Shown piece by piece: positions 34,518-44,747 of a stretch of DNA of 64,000 bases (the first letter of the stretch is position 1; each line of letters starts with the position of its first letter). Source of the DNA: Paracoccus denitrificans (lineage in GTDB: Bacteria > Pseudomonadota > Alphaproteobacteria > Rhodobacterales > Rhodobacteraceae). The stretch covers positions 124,001-188,000 of the forward strand of contig NZ_FNEA01000007.1 in assembly GCF_900100045.1 (NCBI RefSeq), read 5' to 3'. The translations under genes and the position numbers were made by a program. The notes beneath the pieces are model-generated. The model was not told where the DNA came from, searched no databases, and saw only the letters and a program-made list of their open reading frames with translations.

Positions 34518-36898
34518 CCGCCGTCGCCGGGCGGCTGGCCCAGCCGGTGCTGGCCTATGCCGAGCGCCTGCCCTGGGTGGCCGAGGACATGGCGGCGCTG
34601 GCCGGCCATGCGCGGGTGCTGCTGGACCGCTTCGGCACCGAGGCGCTGCGCGCGGGCCTGCCGCCTCAGGCGGTGGCGGCGGCGCGGGCCGGGTTGGCGC
34701 TGCTTTTGCAGGATGCGGGCGCGGCCAATCCGGCGCTGCCGGGCTGGCAGGGCGCTGCGCGCGGCTTTGGCGCCATGGACGGCGCCAGCCTGGCCGAGGC
34801 CCTGCGGCGCGGCGGGCCCGAGCTTGACCCGGTGCGCGACCTGGTTGCCGATTGCCTGGCCCGGACCGAGGCGCGGCGCCAGGCGCTGGACCGCAGCCGG
34901 CCGGCGGGCTGGGGCGCCATGCTGGCCGTGTTGGCCGGGGCATGGCTGCTTGCCGCGCTGGGCTGGGCGTTCTGGGTCGAAACCGGGCAAAGCCGGGCGC
35001 TCGACCGCCTGTTTCAGGCCGAAGCGGTGGCGGCGGGACTGGATCGCGATGCGCCTTTCGCCGATCTGGGCGCGCGGCTTGATCGGTTGCAGCGGGCCGA
35101 GGCTCAGGTGGCGGCGGGCATGGCGCGGGTCCGGGTGCGGCCACTGGGCTGGCTGACCGGGCGCGACGCCGCCCGTCGCGCGGCGGCGGCGCTGGCCGAG
35201 GCGCGCGCCCGCCACCTGCCGCCGGCGCTGGCCCGCGCCATCGACGGCGCCCTGGCCGGCGAGGGCGAGCCCGCAGCCGCCTATGACACGCTGCGCGCCT
35301 GGTCGGTGCTGTCGGGTGCGGCGGAATGGCAACCCGCCTGGCTGGCCGGCTGGGCCGAGGATCGCGTCGGCGCCGATCCTGCGCTGGCCGGCCTTGCGCC
35401 GCATATGCTGGCCCTGCCGCGCCGTCCCGACACCCCGGTCGTGCCGCCCGATGCCGAATTGCTGGCGCAAGCGCGCATCCTGGCGGCCGAGGCGCCCGAA
35501 CCCGAGCGCGCCTTTCTGGAACTGCGCCGCTTGGCCGAGGCGGCGGCGCTGCCGCCCTGGCGCCCCTTGCAGGCGCTGCCGGTGCTGGCGGATATCGCCG
35601 AGCGCCGCTCGGGTCAGCCGCTGGGCCGGCCGATTCCGGGGCTTTACACCGTCGCCGGCTGGGACATGGCCCGGGCGCGCGGCGCGGGGCTGGCGGTCGA
35701 GGCGGCAAGGCAGGCCGGCGCGACGCTGTTCGCCCAGGCGCCGGCCCAGCAGAACGACAGTCCCGACCGGGTGATGGCGCTGCTGCAGGGCGCGACCTTG
35801 CAGCACTGGCAGGACTGGCTTGCGGACCTGCGGCTGCGTTCCTTTGACGACCGGCGGCGGGCGGTGCTGGTCTCGGGGGCGCTGTCGCGGCCGGATTCTC
35901 CCCTGGCGGCGCTGATCGCCGAGGTCTGGCGTCAGGTGGGCGGCACCGACCGCAGCCGCCCGCATGAGCTGCAATTGGCCGTCGCCGTCCGCTTCGGCCC
36001 CGAGATCCAATATGTCGAAAGCGGCCGCATCGCCCAGATCGCCGCGCTGTTCGCCGAGTTGAACGTGGCGCTGGGGGCCATGGACGCGGATGCGGCGGAT
36101 GCGCAGCGCCGGCTGCTTGGCGTGCAGGCCCGGGCGCGCACGGTCAGGGCGCTGCGCGACGCGCCGCCGTTGATCGGCCGGCTGGTCGAGGACACGCTGG
36201 CCGAAAGCGGCGCGGCCGAGGCCAGCGACCTGACCAACCCGCTGACCCGCGCCTGGCAGGCCGAGGTGTTGCCGCTTTGCGCCCCCGCGCTGGCCGGGCG
36301 TTTCCCCTTTGCCCAAGGCCCCGATGCCGATCCGGCCGCGGTCGCCGCCCTGATCGGGCCGGGCGGCGCGATGGACCGTTTCCTGGGCGCACGCGCCGCC
36401 ACCCTGCTGGACCGCGATGCCGATCCCTGGCGCTGGAAGCCCGAGGCGCGCTTTGCCGGGCTCAGCCCCGACAGCGCCGCCTTTCTGCAACGCGCGCTGA
36501 CGGCGGGGGCGGCGCTGGCGCCGGGGCTGCGCATCTCGGCCGCCGCTCTGGCCGAACGCGGCCGGGCCACGCTGCTGGTCGGCGGCCATGGCGGGCCGGT
36601 GGGCGCGGCGGGGGATGCGGTGGCGCTGGACTGGCCGGGCGCCGATCCCGCCGCCGGGGTCGAGGTCAGCTTTGCGACGCCCGAGGGCGCGGCCCGGTTG
36701 CAGCAGCCCGGCCCCTGGGGCCTGATGCGCCTGCTGGCGCCCCTGCGGCTGCGCGAACGCGACGGCGGCCGGCGCTTCCTGATCGACCTGCGCACCGAAG
36801 GCGCGCGGCTGTTTCTGGAGATGGAGTTCGAGCGGCCGTTGAACCCGCTGTCGGCCCGGCGCCTGCTGGCGGGGCTGGCCTGTCCGCAGGTGCTGTAA
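34493..36898 (+). CDS. IcmF-related T6SS protein lacking the GTPase region (second TssM-like protein)
   Basis: 801 residues. One membrane helix (140-161) is followed by a long periplasmic part whose C-terminal third follows the TssM pattern of this locus: TRAWQAEVLPLCAPALAGRFPF, then GPGGAMDRFL and DPWRWKPEARF, matching RWRADVLPFCRAATGGRYPF, GPGGRFDGF and RPWRWRADL in the full TssM at 39816-43346. There is no Walker A motif and only one rather than three membrane helices. It may be a partial TssM paralogue acting in the membrane complex beside TssL/TssM. The ATG overlaps the M15 gene by 25 bp. Confidence 0.75.
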   Translation: MAGRREALTAVAGRLAQPVLAYAERLPWVAEDMAALAGHARVLLDRFGTEALRAGLPPQAVAAARAGLALLLQDAGAANPALPGWQGAARGFGAMDGASLAEALRRGGPELDPVRDLVADCLARTEARRQALDRSRPAGWGAMLAVLAGAWLLAALGWAFWVETGQSRALDRLFQAEAVAAGLDRDAPFADLGARLDRLQRAEAQVAAGMARVRVRPLGWLTGRDAARRAAAALAEARARHLPPALARAIDGALAGEGEPAAAYDTLRAWSVLSGAAEWQPAWLAGWAEDRVGADPALAGLAPHMLALPRRPDTPVVPPDAELLAQARILAAEAPEPERAFLELRRLAEAAALPPWRPLQALPVLADIAERRSGQPLGRPIPGLYTVAGWDMARARGAGLAVEAARQAGATLFAQAPAQQNDSPDRVMALLQGATLQHWQDWLADLRLRSFDDRRRAVLVSGALSRPDSPLAALIAEVWRQVGGTDRSRPHELQLAVAVRFGPEIQYVESGRIAQIAALFAELNVALGAMDADAADAQRRLLGVQARARTVRALRDAPPLIGRLVEDTLAESGAAEASDLTNPLTRAWQAEVLPLCAPALAGRFPFAQGPDADPAAVAALIGPGGAMDRFLGARAATLLDRDADPWRWKPEARFAGLSPDSAAFLQRALTAGAALAPGLRISAAALAERGRATLLVGGHGGPVGAAGDAVALDWPGADPAAGVEVSFATPEGAARLQQPGPWGLMRLLAPLRLRERDGGRRFLIDLRTEGARLFLEMEFERPLNPLSARRLLAGLACPQVL

Positions 36899-36980
36899 TC
36901 ATTCGCCAATCCGCCCGGCTTGCGCCATACTGGAACCGGCAATCCGGCCGGTCGACCGGCCCCGGAGGCAGGAGGCCAGC

Positions 36981-39332
36981 ATGTCATCCGCCCGCGAGAT
37001 CACCGTCGCCATCCCCGCCATCGGCGAGCCCGTCACCTTCGAGCGCATGGAGGGCGAGGAACAGGTCTCGGCCCCCTTCGCCTTCGAGCTGCGCTTCTCG
37101 GCCAGGACGCTGGACCTCAAGCCGGCCGATCTGCTGGGCACCCGCGCCACCATTGCCGTCAAGGGGGCCGAGGACAGCGAGCCGCGGCATTTCGACGGCC
37201 ATGTCGCCGAGTTCGGCCTGGCCGAGATCCGCGACGACTTCGCCTTTTACCGGCTGCTTCTGCGCCCGGCGCTGTGGTTCGCGAGCCTCGCGACCGACAA
37301 CCGCATCTTCCAGAACCTTTCGGTGCCCGACATCATCGAGGAGGTGCTGCGCGCCTATCCCGACGTGGTGCTGGACAAGCGGCTGGAGGGCAGCTACCCG
37401 CCGCGCGACTATTGCGTCCAGTTCGAGGAAAGCGACCTCGACTTCCTTCAGCGGCTGATGGAGGAGGAGGGGATCTTCTATTTCTTCGAGCATGGCGAGG
37501 ACGGCCATGTCACCGTGCTGGCCGATGCCAATGCGGCGATGAAGCCCGTGCCGGGCGCCGAAGAGATCGCCTATGAGCCCGACAGCCCCAGCGCGCCGCG
37601 CGAAGGCGACTACCTGACCGGCTGGGTGCCGCGCGCCTCGGTGCGGATCGGGGGTTTTGCGCAGACCGATTACGATTTCCTCAAGCCATCCTCGGACCTG
37701 ATGGCGACGGCGAGCCGGCCCGAGGGCCATGCCGGCGACCGGCGCGAGGCTTACCTTTATCCCGGCCGCCATCTGGAGCTGGGGCGCGGCGACCGTCTGG
37801 CCGGCATCCGGCTGGAAGAGGCGCAGGCCGCCTTCGAGCGCGTCGCGGCCGAGGGCACCGCCCGTCCGCCGGGACCGGGGCGCAGCTTCACCCTGACGGG
37901 TTTCCCGCGCGAGGCCGAGAACGACCGCCATCTGGTGCTGTCCGCCCGCTATCGCATGTGGGACGATCAGGTCCGCGCCGGCCAGCGCGCCGGGCAGGAG
38001 GGGCGCGATCCGCTGGGCTATCACGTCCGGCTGGTCTGCGCCCCGGCCCGCATCCCCTTTCGCCCCGAGCGCCGTACGCCGCGCCGGCCGATGCGCGGGC
38101 CGCAGACCGCCGTGGTGGTGGGGCCGGCGGGGGCCGAGATCTATACCGACGAGCATGCGCGGGTGAAGGTGCAGTTCTTCTGGGACCGCAAGGGCCGGCG
38201 CGACGCGCATTCCAGTTGCTTCGTCCGCGTCAGCCAGACCTGGGCCGGGGCGGGCTGGGGCTTCATCCAGATCCCCCGCATCGGGCAGGAGGTGATCGTC
38301 GATTTCCTGGACGGCGATGCCGACCGGCCCATCGTCACCGGCCGGGTCTACAATGCCGAGCAGGTGCCGCCCTATGGCCTGCCCGGCAATGCCACGCAAT
38401 CGGGCTGGAAATCCAACAGCTCGCCCGGCGGCGGCGGCTGGAACGAGCTGCGCTTCGAGGACAAGGCCGGCGCCGAGGAGGTGTATTTCCAGGCGCAGAA
38501 GGACCATAACGAGCTGATCAAGAACGACGAGACCCGCCGCATCGGCCATGACTGGATCGAGGATGTCGGCAACGACGCCACCCAATCCATCGGCAACGAC
38601 CGCCGCGAAAGCGTGGGCCACGACAAGTTCACCACCATCGACGCGAACCGCCAGGTCTCGATCGGGGTGGACGATACGGAAAAGGTCGGCGGCCATCGCA
38701 GCCTGGACGTGGGCGCCACCGAGACGATCCATGTGGCCGCCAGTTCCACCGAGGCCATCGACGGTGCGCATAGCCAGACCGTCGGCGGCGTGCAGACCAT
38801 CACCGTCAAGGCGGCGCGGGTGGACAGCGTGGCCGCGACCGAGACGCGCAATGTCGGCGCGGCGCAGACCAATACCATCGTCGGCGCGCGCGCCGTGACG
38901 GTGCTGGCCGGGCAGAACCATGCGATCACCTCGGACGACGGCTGGAAGGTGGGCGGCAACCGCTCGACCAACGTGGCGGGGAACGAAACCGTGGAGGTCG
39001 CCGGCAACCGCAGCCACAAGGCGGGCGGCAACCGGGTCGAGAAGATCAGCGGCGATTCGACGCTGGACGTCGCCGGCAAGCGAGGCACCACGGTCGGCGC
39101 GGACGAGTTGCACAAGGTCGGCGGCAAGATGGCCCTGGACGTGGGCGCGGCGCTGGCCATCGTGGCGGCGGATTCGATCTCGCTGACCTGCGGCTCGGCC
39201 GCCATCGTGCTGAAAAAGGACGGCACCATCACCATCGAGGGCAAGGACATCATGATCAAGGGCTCGGGCAAGATCGACGTGAAGGCGTCGGGCGAAACCT
39301 CGGTCAAGGGCTCCAAGGTCAACCTGAACTGA
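36981..39332 (+). CDS. vgrG: T6SS spike protein VgrG (TssI)
   Basis: 783 residues. The gp27-like part (about 1-370), the OB-fold gp5 region with DEHARVKVQFFWDRKG and RVSQTWAGAGWGFIQIPRIG, and the long repetitive beta-helix needle (about 500-760; VGGNRSTNVAGNETVEVAGN-type repeats) are complete. It ends KASGETSVKGSKVNLN without an added effector domain, so toxins must be carried non-covalently, probably by the DUF4150 protein at the end of the window. Its 3' end overlaps the convergent tagF by 14 bp. Confidence 0.95.
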   Translation: MSSAREITVAIPAIGEPVTFERMEGEEQVSAPFAFELRFSARTLDLKPADLLGTRATIAVKGAEDSEPRHFDGHVAEFGLAEIRDDFAFYRLLLRPALWFASLATDNRIFQNLSVPDIIEEVLRAYPDVVLDKRLEGSYPPRDYCVQFEESDLDFLQRLMEEEGIFYFFEHGEDGHVTVLADANAAMKPVPGAEEIAYEPDSPSAPREGDYLTGWVPRASVRIGGFAQTDYDFLKPSSDLMATASRPEGHAGDRREAYLYPGRHLELGRGDRLAGIRLEEAQAAFERVAAEGTARPPGPGRSFTLTGFPREAENDRHLVLSARYRMWDDQVRAGQRAGQEGRDPLGYHVRLVCAPARIPFRPERRTPRRPMRGPQTAVVVGPAGAEIYTDEHARVKVQFFWDRKGRRDAHSSCFVRVSQTWAGAGWGFIQIPRIGQEVIVDFLDGDADRPIVTGRVYNAEQVPPYGLPGNATQSGWKSNSSPGGGGWNELRFEDKAGAEEVYFQAQKDHNELIKNDETRRIGHDWIEDVGNDATQSIGNDRRESVGHDKFTTIDANRQVSIGVDDTEKVGGHRSLDVGATETIHVAASSTEAIDGAHSQTVGGVQTITVKAARVDSVAATETRNVGAAQTNTIVGARAVTVLAGQNHAITSDDGWKVGGNRSTNVAGNETVEVAGNRSHKAGGNRVEKISGDSTLDVAGKRGTTVGADELHKVGGKMALDVGAALAIVAADSISLTCGSAAIVLKKDGTITIEGKDIMIKGSGKIDVKASGETSVKGSKVNLN

Positions 39333-39834
39333 AGATCGCCGCCAGGGCCGGTTCGGGTGCCGCCGGATCGGCCTCCAGCGCCGGATGTCCGCGCCGCCAC
39401 AGCAGTAGCGGCGGCGCATCGGCCTTGCCTATGGGCGTGGGCAGGGCCGCCAGCGCCTGCCACAGCGCATCCGGGTCGGGTTCGGCGGCGGCTTGCAGCG
39501 CGGCCTCGCACCAGGGCTCCAGCGCCTCGGGCCCGGGCAGCGTGTCGTCCAGCAGGAACAGCGCCAGCGGAAAGCGCCGCCCCACCGCGTCGGCCGAGGG
39601 CAGCACCAGCCCCGCCGCCGCCCGCCCGCCCGAGGCGATGCGCAGCCGCAGCCCGCCATCGGGCCAGTCGTGGGGCCAGTCGCCGGGCCAGCCTTCGCGC
39701 CCGGCCAGATGCGTCGCGGCCCAGCGGTCCCAGCGGCGGCGGAACGCCTCGGGCAGCCCGCGGCCGACGAAATCCCCGCGCGCGGGCAGCTTGCCCCAGA
39801 AGCCGGCCTGCGGGCCTAGAACGCTTCCGGGCAT
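39319..39834 (-). CDS. tagF: TagF-type T6SS accessory protein
   Basis: 171 residues with the TagF_N (DUF2094) pattern: GFWGKLPARGDFVGRGLP, RRWDRWAATHL and GRRFPLALF. TagF proteins act as post-translational repressors or modulators of T6SS assembly, in Agrobacterium and Pseudomonas by binding the Fha protein. The ATG lies inside the tssM end (19-bp overlap), so it is translationally coupled, and its stop lies inside the convergent vgrG end. Confidence 0.88.
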   Translation of the reverse strand: MPGSVLGPQAGFWGKLPARGDFVGRGLPEAFRRRWDRWAATHLAGREGWPGDWPHDWPDGGLRLRIASGGRAAAGLVLPSADAVGRRFPLALFLLDDTLPGPEALEPWCEAALQAAAEPDPDALWQALAALPTPIGKADAPPLLLWRRGHPALEADPAAPEPALAAIFSSG

Positions 39835-42800
39835 CGGAAGGCACCGAACATGCTGAGATCGAAGGGATTCTCGACCGAAGCCGCGCGCAGTTCGAACCGG
39901 GCGGCATAGGGGCCGATGCCCAGCCGCAGGCCAAAGACCTCGGGCAGCGCGGTGGGCGACAGCCCGGCCTTGCGCACCAGCCGCAGCCAGGCCCAGGCGC
40001 CGGTTTCGGTGCTGATCGCCTCGCCCGTGCCATCCACCGGGGTGAAGCTCAGCGAGATCAGGTTGGTGCCGTCCTTGCCCGGCCAGGTCATCGGCATCGG
40101 CCGGGCGGCGGCGTTGAAATAGACCAGGCTCTGCCCGTCCACGTTCAGCGTCACCCGCGCGGCATTGGGGGTCAGGTCCTTCGGCTCCAGCGTAAAGGCC
40201 ATGACCGGCCCGGCACCACCCGGAAACAGTGCGTCGCGGATGGCGCGGGCCTGTTCGAACGGGGCCAGCGTGCGGGCGTCCAGCCCCAGGTCGGCCCGCC
40301 AGCGCCAGGGCCGCGCGCTGGTATCGACATAGGGCGCCAGCGTCTCGTTGGTGAAGCCGTCGAAGCGGCCGCCGGGTCCGAAAAGCTGCTGGAAGTCGCT
40401 GACCGTCACGTCGATGGCCGAATCCGCGACGAAGGGATAGCGCCCCCCCGTCGCCGCGCGGCAGAAGGGCAGCACATCCGCCCGCCAGCGCGCGTTGAGC
40501 TGGGCCAGGATCGCCTCGCGCGTGACGCTGATCGTGTCGCCGGCGATGGCGCCCAGCCAGGCGTTGACCGGGTCGGGCAGGGTGGCCGCGACATTGCGCA
40601 GATCGCCCGTCAATTGCGGCAGCCCGCCGCGCGACAACAGCGCCGCCTGCGGATCGGGGCTGGCCTGCACGGTCAGAAGCTCCTTGGACAGCGCCCCCAG
40701 CGCCGTCTCGGCATCCGCGATCAGCGGCGGCTTGCCGTCCACCTCGGCGACGATGGCCTTGAGCGGGGCGAAATGCCGGGCGATCTCGGCCCCGGGCGGC
40801 GGCGGCTCGGGCTCTCCCGGACGGCGGGCGGCGGCGGCGACCTTGGTGCCGATCCTGGCTGCGGCGCCAAGGCCCAGCTTGCCGGCCACCTTCTTCAGCA
40901 CGCCGGGATTGATCTCGGGGCTGTCGCCCTGTTCGGGCGGTCGCGCCAGGTCGGTTTCGGCGACGACGGCGTTCAGCAGCCGCTTCAGCGTGCTGTCGGG
41001 GCTGGCAAGGTCCTTCAGGTTCGCGGTGGCGGTGGCCAGGTCGGGGATCGGCGCCAGCCGCACGTCGCGCAGGAACCCCTCCCAGGCATTGATGAAATCG
41101 TCCTGGTAAAGCTTCATCATGTCGGCTTGCAGCGAGGCGGCCGAGGCATCGGCGCTTTCCGCGCAGCCGCCGGCAAAGACCTTGCGGTCGTTCAGCGCCG
41201 CCTCGGCCATGCCGGGCAGCATCGGCAGCACCGTGCCGTGAAAGCCCTGCCAGGTAAAGGCGCCGGGAATGCCCTGGCGCAGGGTCTGGCCCGACAGCCG
41301 CGTCAGCACCTGCCCCGCCAGCGGCCCGGCCTTTTCCGCCGGTATCCAGTCGGGCAGGGTGGCGATCTCGGGTTCGGACATCAGCGCGCGATAGGTGCGC
41401 AGCGACAAGGGCACGGTGCAGATCGCCTGCAAGGCGGCCTCGACCAGCTGCGGATTGGCCTCGATGCGGCTTTCGTCGCCGCCCAGCCGGTCCAGCGCGG
41501 CAAGCTGCCACAGGCGCGCGGCCTCGGTCGGGAAGGGGGTCTCGGCGGCAAAGGCGGGCAGCACCTCCTGCCACCATTCCGCGAGCCAGGCGCGGTCATA
41601 GGGACCAAGCCCGGTCAGCATCTGATAGGCTTTCAGCGCGCCCAGCAGGAAATCCGGGTCGCGGATCTGCCGCCACATCGTCGCCTCCAGAAAGGCGACC
41701 ATGCGCGGCTCCAGGAGGTTGCGCAGTCCGCGTTCGCGTGCCAGCCGGGCCGCGCCCTCGATCTCGGCCGCAGCCGAGGGGCCGATCAGCGCCAGCGGCC
41801 CGCCGGGCACCGGCGTCCGGGCCGCCTCGATCTCGGTCATGGCGTCAAGGGCGACGGGCAGGTCCAGGGGCTCGGTCGGGGCCTGTCGCGAGGCGGCGTT
41901 GGCAAGCCGCCCCGCAAGGTCGGCCAGCAGGCGCTGCTGGTCCGCAACCGCGCCGGACTGGCGCATGGTGTTGAACAGAAAGCCCAGGCCCGCCAGCAGC
42001 ACCAGCAGCGCCGCCGCCACGGCCGAGCCGCGCCAGATCCATGTCCGGCGCTCCTCGGCGCGCGGATCGAACAGGCCCAAGCCCGCCTCGCCGAAGATCA
42101 CCCCGGCCAGCAGGTCGTGCAGGAAGAACGACCGCCGCTCGCCCATCGCGCGATGCGGCACCGGCGCGGGCGCAAGGCCGAAGCCCGCCGCCATCCCCGC
42201 CAGCATCCGGTCCAGCGGCGAGCCCTCCTGCGTGGCCGAGCTCAGGTAGAAGCCGCGCAGCCAGGGCGTCTGCTCATAGCGGCTTTCGCCGAAGGCGGTG
42301 TCGATCAGCAGCCGGAGCGGCGCCTCCAGCCGCTCGAACTCGGCCGGAAAGCGGAAGATCGCGGCGCGCTGCGGCAGGTCGGCATCCTCGGCCAGCCGTG
42401 CGTCCAGCCGGCCCTCCAGCACGGCGGCGAGGCTGCGAAACTCGCGGGTGATCGCCTCGGGCTCGGGCAGGGCGTCGACCGGCAGGGTGGCGCCCCAGAC
42501 CTGCGCCCGCTCGGCCGAGGTCAGCGCGCCGAAGAACGTCTCGAAGCCCGGCAGCCGGTCGGCCTTGGTCAGCATCAGATAGACCGGCAGCTGCATCTCC
42601 AGCCGCTCGGCGATCTCGGTCAGGCGCTTGCGGATCTCGCGCGCGTGGCGGCGCAGCGCGTCCTCGGGGCCCAGCAACTCGTCCAGCGACAGGGCGACGA
42701 TTACCCCGTTCAGCGCCCGCCGGCCGCGATGCCTTTTCAGCAGGTCGAGGAAGCCGGCCCATTCCGCCGCATCGCGCTCGGGTTCGCTGGACTGGTCGGT

Positions 42801-43346
42801 ATAGCGGCCGGCGGTGTCGACCAGCACGGCGTTTTCGGTAAAGAACCAGTCGCAGTTTCGCGTGCCGCCAACCCCCTTGAGGTCGTCGTTCAGCGCGATG
42901 GGAAAGTTCAGCCCCGACTGGCGCAGCGCCGTGGTCTTGCCGGTGCCGGGTGGGCCGATGATGACATACCAGGGCATCTCGCGCAAAAAGCGCCGCTTGC
43001 CCAGGCGCGAGCGCGCCAGTGTCGCCAGGATCTCCTGGAACTTGCCGCCGATCTCGGCCGCCGCATCGGGCGTGTCGGGCAGGGGCGGTGGCGCGGCCAG
43101 TTCGGTGACGAACATGCGGTTGCGCCGCGCGGCGCGGATCTGGCCGACCAGCAGGATCAGCAGCCACAGAACCAGGATGGCGCCCAGGCAGAGCGCGCGG
43201 ACCTCGGCGCTTTCCAGCGGTGCCGCCTCGCCGACCGAAACCAGCGGGCCATAGAACCAGATCGCTGCCGCCAGCAGCGCCAGCCCGACGAAGGTCCAGA
43301 AGCCGCGAGACAGGAAGAACCGGAATATGGCCTTGAGGATACGCAT
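39816..43346 (-). CDS. tssM: T6SS membrane core protein TssM (IcmF)
   Basis: 1176 residues. Two N-terminal membrane helices (about 15-33 and 50-70), a cytoplasmic NTPase domain with Walker A GPPGTGKT (131-138) and VDTAGRYTDQ, a third helix near residue 440 and a long periplasmic part with IcmF and DUF1215/VasK-type C-terminal domains. TssM spans the inner membrane and contacts TssJ to form the trans-envelope complex. The ATG follows the tssL stop with no gap. Confidence 0.95.
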   Translation of the reverse strand: MRILKAIFRFFLSRGFWTFVGLALLAAAIWFYGPLVSVGEAAPLESAEVRALCLGAILVLWLLILLVGQIRAARRNRMFVTELAAPPPLPDTPDAAAEIGGKFQEILATLARSRLGKRRFLREMPWYVIIGPPGTGKTTALRQSGLNFPIALNDDLKGVGGTRNCDWFFTENAVLVDTAGRYTDQSSEPERDAAEWAGFLDLLKRHRGRRALNGVIVALSLDELLGPEDALRRHAREIRKRLTEIAERLEMQLPVYLMLTKADRLPGFETFFGALTSAERAQVWGATLPVDALPEPEAITREFRSLAAVLEGRLDARLAEDADLPQRAAIFRFPAEFERLEAPLRLLIDTAFGESRYEQTPWLRGFYLSSATQEGSPLDRMLAGMAAGFGLAPAPVPHRAMGERRSFFLHDLLAGVIFGEAGLGLFDPRAEERRTWIWRGSAVAAALLVLLAGLGFLFNTMRQSGAVADQQRLLADLAGRLANAASRQAPTEPLDLPVALDAMTEIEAARTPVPGGPLALIGPSAAAEIEGAARLARERGLRNLLEPRMVAFLEATMWRQIRDPDFLLGALKAYQMLTGLGPYDRAWLAEWWQEVLPAFAAETPFPTEAARLWQLAALDRLGGDESRIEANPQLVEAALQAICTVPLSLRTYRALMSEPEIATLPDWIPAEKAGPLAGQVLTRLSGQTLRQGIPGAFTWQGFHGTVLPMLPGMAEAALNDRKVFAGGCAESADASAASLQADMMKLYQDDFINAWEGFLRDVRLAPIPDLATATANLKDLASPDSTLKRLLNAVVAETDLARPPEQGDSPEINPGVLKKVAGKLGLGAAARIGTKVAAAARRPGEPEPPPPGAEIARHFAPLKAIVAEVDGKPPLIADAETALGALSKELLTVQASPDPQAALLSRGGLPQLTGDLRNVAATLPDPVNAWLGAIAGDTISVTREAILAQLNARWRADVLPFCRAATGGRYPFVADSAIDVTVSDFQQLFGPGGRFDGFTNETLAPYVDTSARPWRWRADLGLDARTLAPFEQARAIRDALFPGGAGPVMAFTLEPKDLTPNAARVTLNVDGQSLVYFNAAARPMPMTWPGKDGTNLISLSFTPVDGTGEAISTETGAWAWLRLVRKAGLSPTALPEVFGLRLGIGPYAARFELRAASVENPFDLSMFGAFRCPEAF

Positions 43347-44738
43347 CTATTGCCTCTTCTCGATGCGGATCTCGATCCGGCGGTTCTGAGCGCGGCCATC
43401 GCGGGTGGCGTTGTCGCCCACCGGCTGGCTGTCGGCGCGGCCCTCGGCGCTGATGAGTTCGGCGGGCACGCCGGCCGCCGCCAGCGCCTGCGCGACGGTT
43501 TCGGCCCGCGCCTCGGACAGCCCCTGGTTCGAGGCGAAGGGATTGCTGCGCTGCACCGGCACGTTGTCGGTATGGCCGCTGACCGCGACCGCGCCGATGC
43601 GATGGGCATTGGCGACGACGGTCCTGCCGATCGCCTCGACCAGCGGCTGATAGGCCGGGTTGAGACTGGCCTTGGCCGAGCGGAACACTTCGGGGTCGCT
43701 GGCCCGCACCACCAGCACCACGAGGCCCGAGGTCTCGCGCCCCTTCATGGCCGGGCGCAGGGCGGCGGGCAGTGCGGCCTCGAATGCGGGCAGCAGCGGG
43801 TCGATCACGGTTGCCGGCAGTTCCGGGGCCGGCTCGACGGTCTGGCGGACCGGGCGGAAGATCGCGGCGCGGTCGGGCGGCGGCAGGCCGGCGGCCTGGG
43901 TGAACAGGCTTTCCGCCTTGCCCGACAGATGCATCGAGAGGCCCGTATGGATCGCCAGGACCAGCCCAAGCGCCCCCAGCCACAGCGTCCACAGCGGCAC
44001 CGCGAATCGGCGCGGCGTATCCGGCGCGACCACTCCGGCGCCATGCGGGGCCAGCGGCGCGGCCTCGCGTTCCGGGTCGCGCAGCAGCCGGGCGATTTGC
44101 GCGCGCAGCGCCACCAGCGCGCCTTCGCCGGCGCCGCCCTGCACGCGATACTTGCCGCGAAAGCCCAGGCAGAGGCACAGCCACGCCAGTTCCAGCAGGT
44201 CGCGCTCGCCCGCCGGGTTGCGCATCAGCGTGTCCAGCCGGTCGAAAAAGCGGGTGCCGGCATCGACCTCGCCGGTCATCTGCGTCACCAAGGGCTGCCG
44301 GGGCCAGTCGCTTTGCCCGCCCCAGGGCGTGTTCAGTGCCAGGTCGTCCAGCAGGGCGGCGACGAACCAGGCGCCCTGGTCGGCCCGGCTCAGCGGCGTG
44401 CCGGCGGCGACCGAGGCGTCGCGCCCCTCGACCAGCACCGATTGCAGCCGCGCCCGCAGCGCATCGGGGCGGGCGGGGGGATTGGCGCGCTCAAGCTCGG
44501 GCGCCAGTTCCAGCAGCGTGGCATGGGCGGCGACCAGCGGGTTGGGATGCGCCCGCCCGCGCCGGGCATGGGGCGCGGCCTCGGGCGCGACGGGATCGGG
44601 CGGCGCCTGCCAGGCGGGGCGCGGCAGCATCGGACCGGGCGGATCGGGCTGGGATTGCGGCCGGCCCGCGCCCAAGGGGCGGATCCGGGTGCGGCCGGGG
44701 TCGCCGAGGCCGAAGGGATCGTTCGGATCGCCGCCCAT
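43347..44738 (-). CDS. tssL: T6SS membrane protein TssL (DotU) with C-terminal OmpA domain
   Basis: 463 residues. A proline-rich N-terminus (1-60), a DotU domain (about 65-230; LLDDLALNTPWG, FFDRLDTLMRNP, LCLCLGFRGKYRV), one membrane helix (about 252-272) and a periplasmic OmpA-like domain (about 340-463; VSGHTDNVPVQ, NRRIEIRIE). This is the extended TssL type that anchors the complex to peptidoglycan itself, so no TagL protein is needed. It lies 9 bp after tssK and abuts tssM. Confidence 0.95.
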   Translation of the reverse strand: MGGDPNDPFGLGDPGRTRIRPLGAGRPQSQPDPPGPMLPRPAWQAPPDPVAPEAAPHARRGRAHPNPLVAAHATLLELAPELERANPPARPDALRARLQSVLVEGRDASVAAGTPLSRADQGAWFVAALLDDLALNTPWGGQSDWPRQPLVTQMTGEVDAGTRFFDRLDTLMRNPAGERDLLELAWLCLCLGFRGKYRVQGGAGEGALVALRAQIARLLRDPEREAAPLAPHGAGVVAPDTPRRFAVPLWTLWLGALGLVLAIHTGLSMHLSGKAESLFTQAAGLPPPDRAAIFRPVRQTVEPAPELPATVIDPLLPAFEAALPAALRPAMKGRETSGLVVLVVRASDPEVFRSAKASLNPAYQPLVEAIGRTVVANAHRIGAVAVSGHTDNVPVQRSNPFASNQGLSEARAETVAQALAAAGVPAELISAEGRADSQPVGDNATRDGRAQNRRIEIRIEKRQ

Positions 44739-44747
44739 CCCCCGCCC

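Noticed and set aside
38500..39250. Repetitive region at the vgrG 3' part as a separate element
   Set aside because: It is the beta-helix needle of VgrG, in frame and continuous with the rest of the gene.
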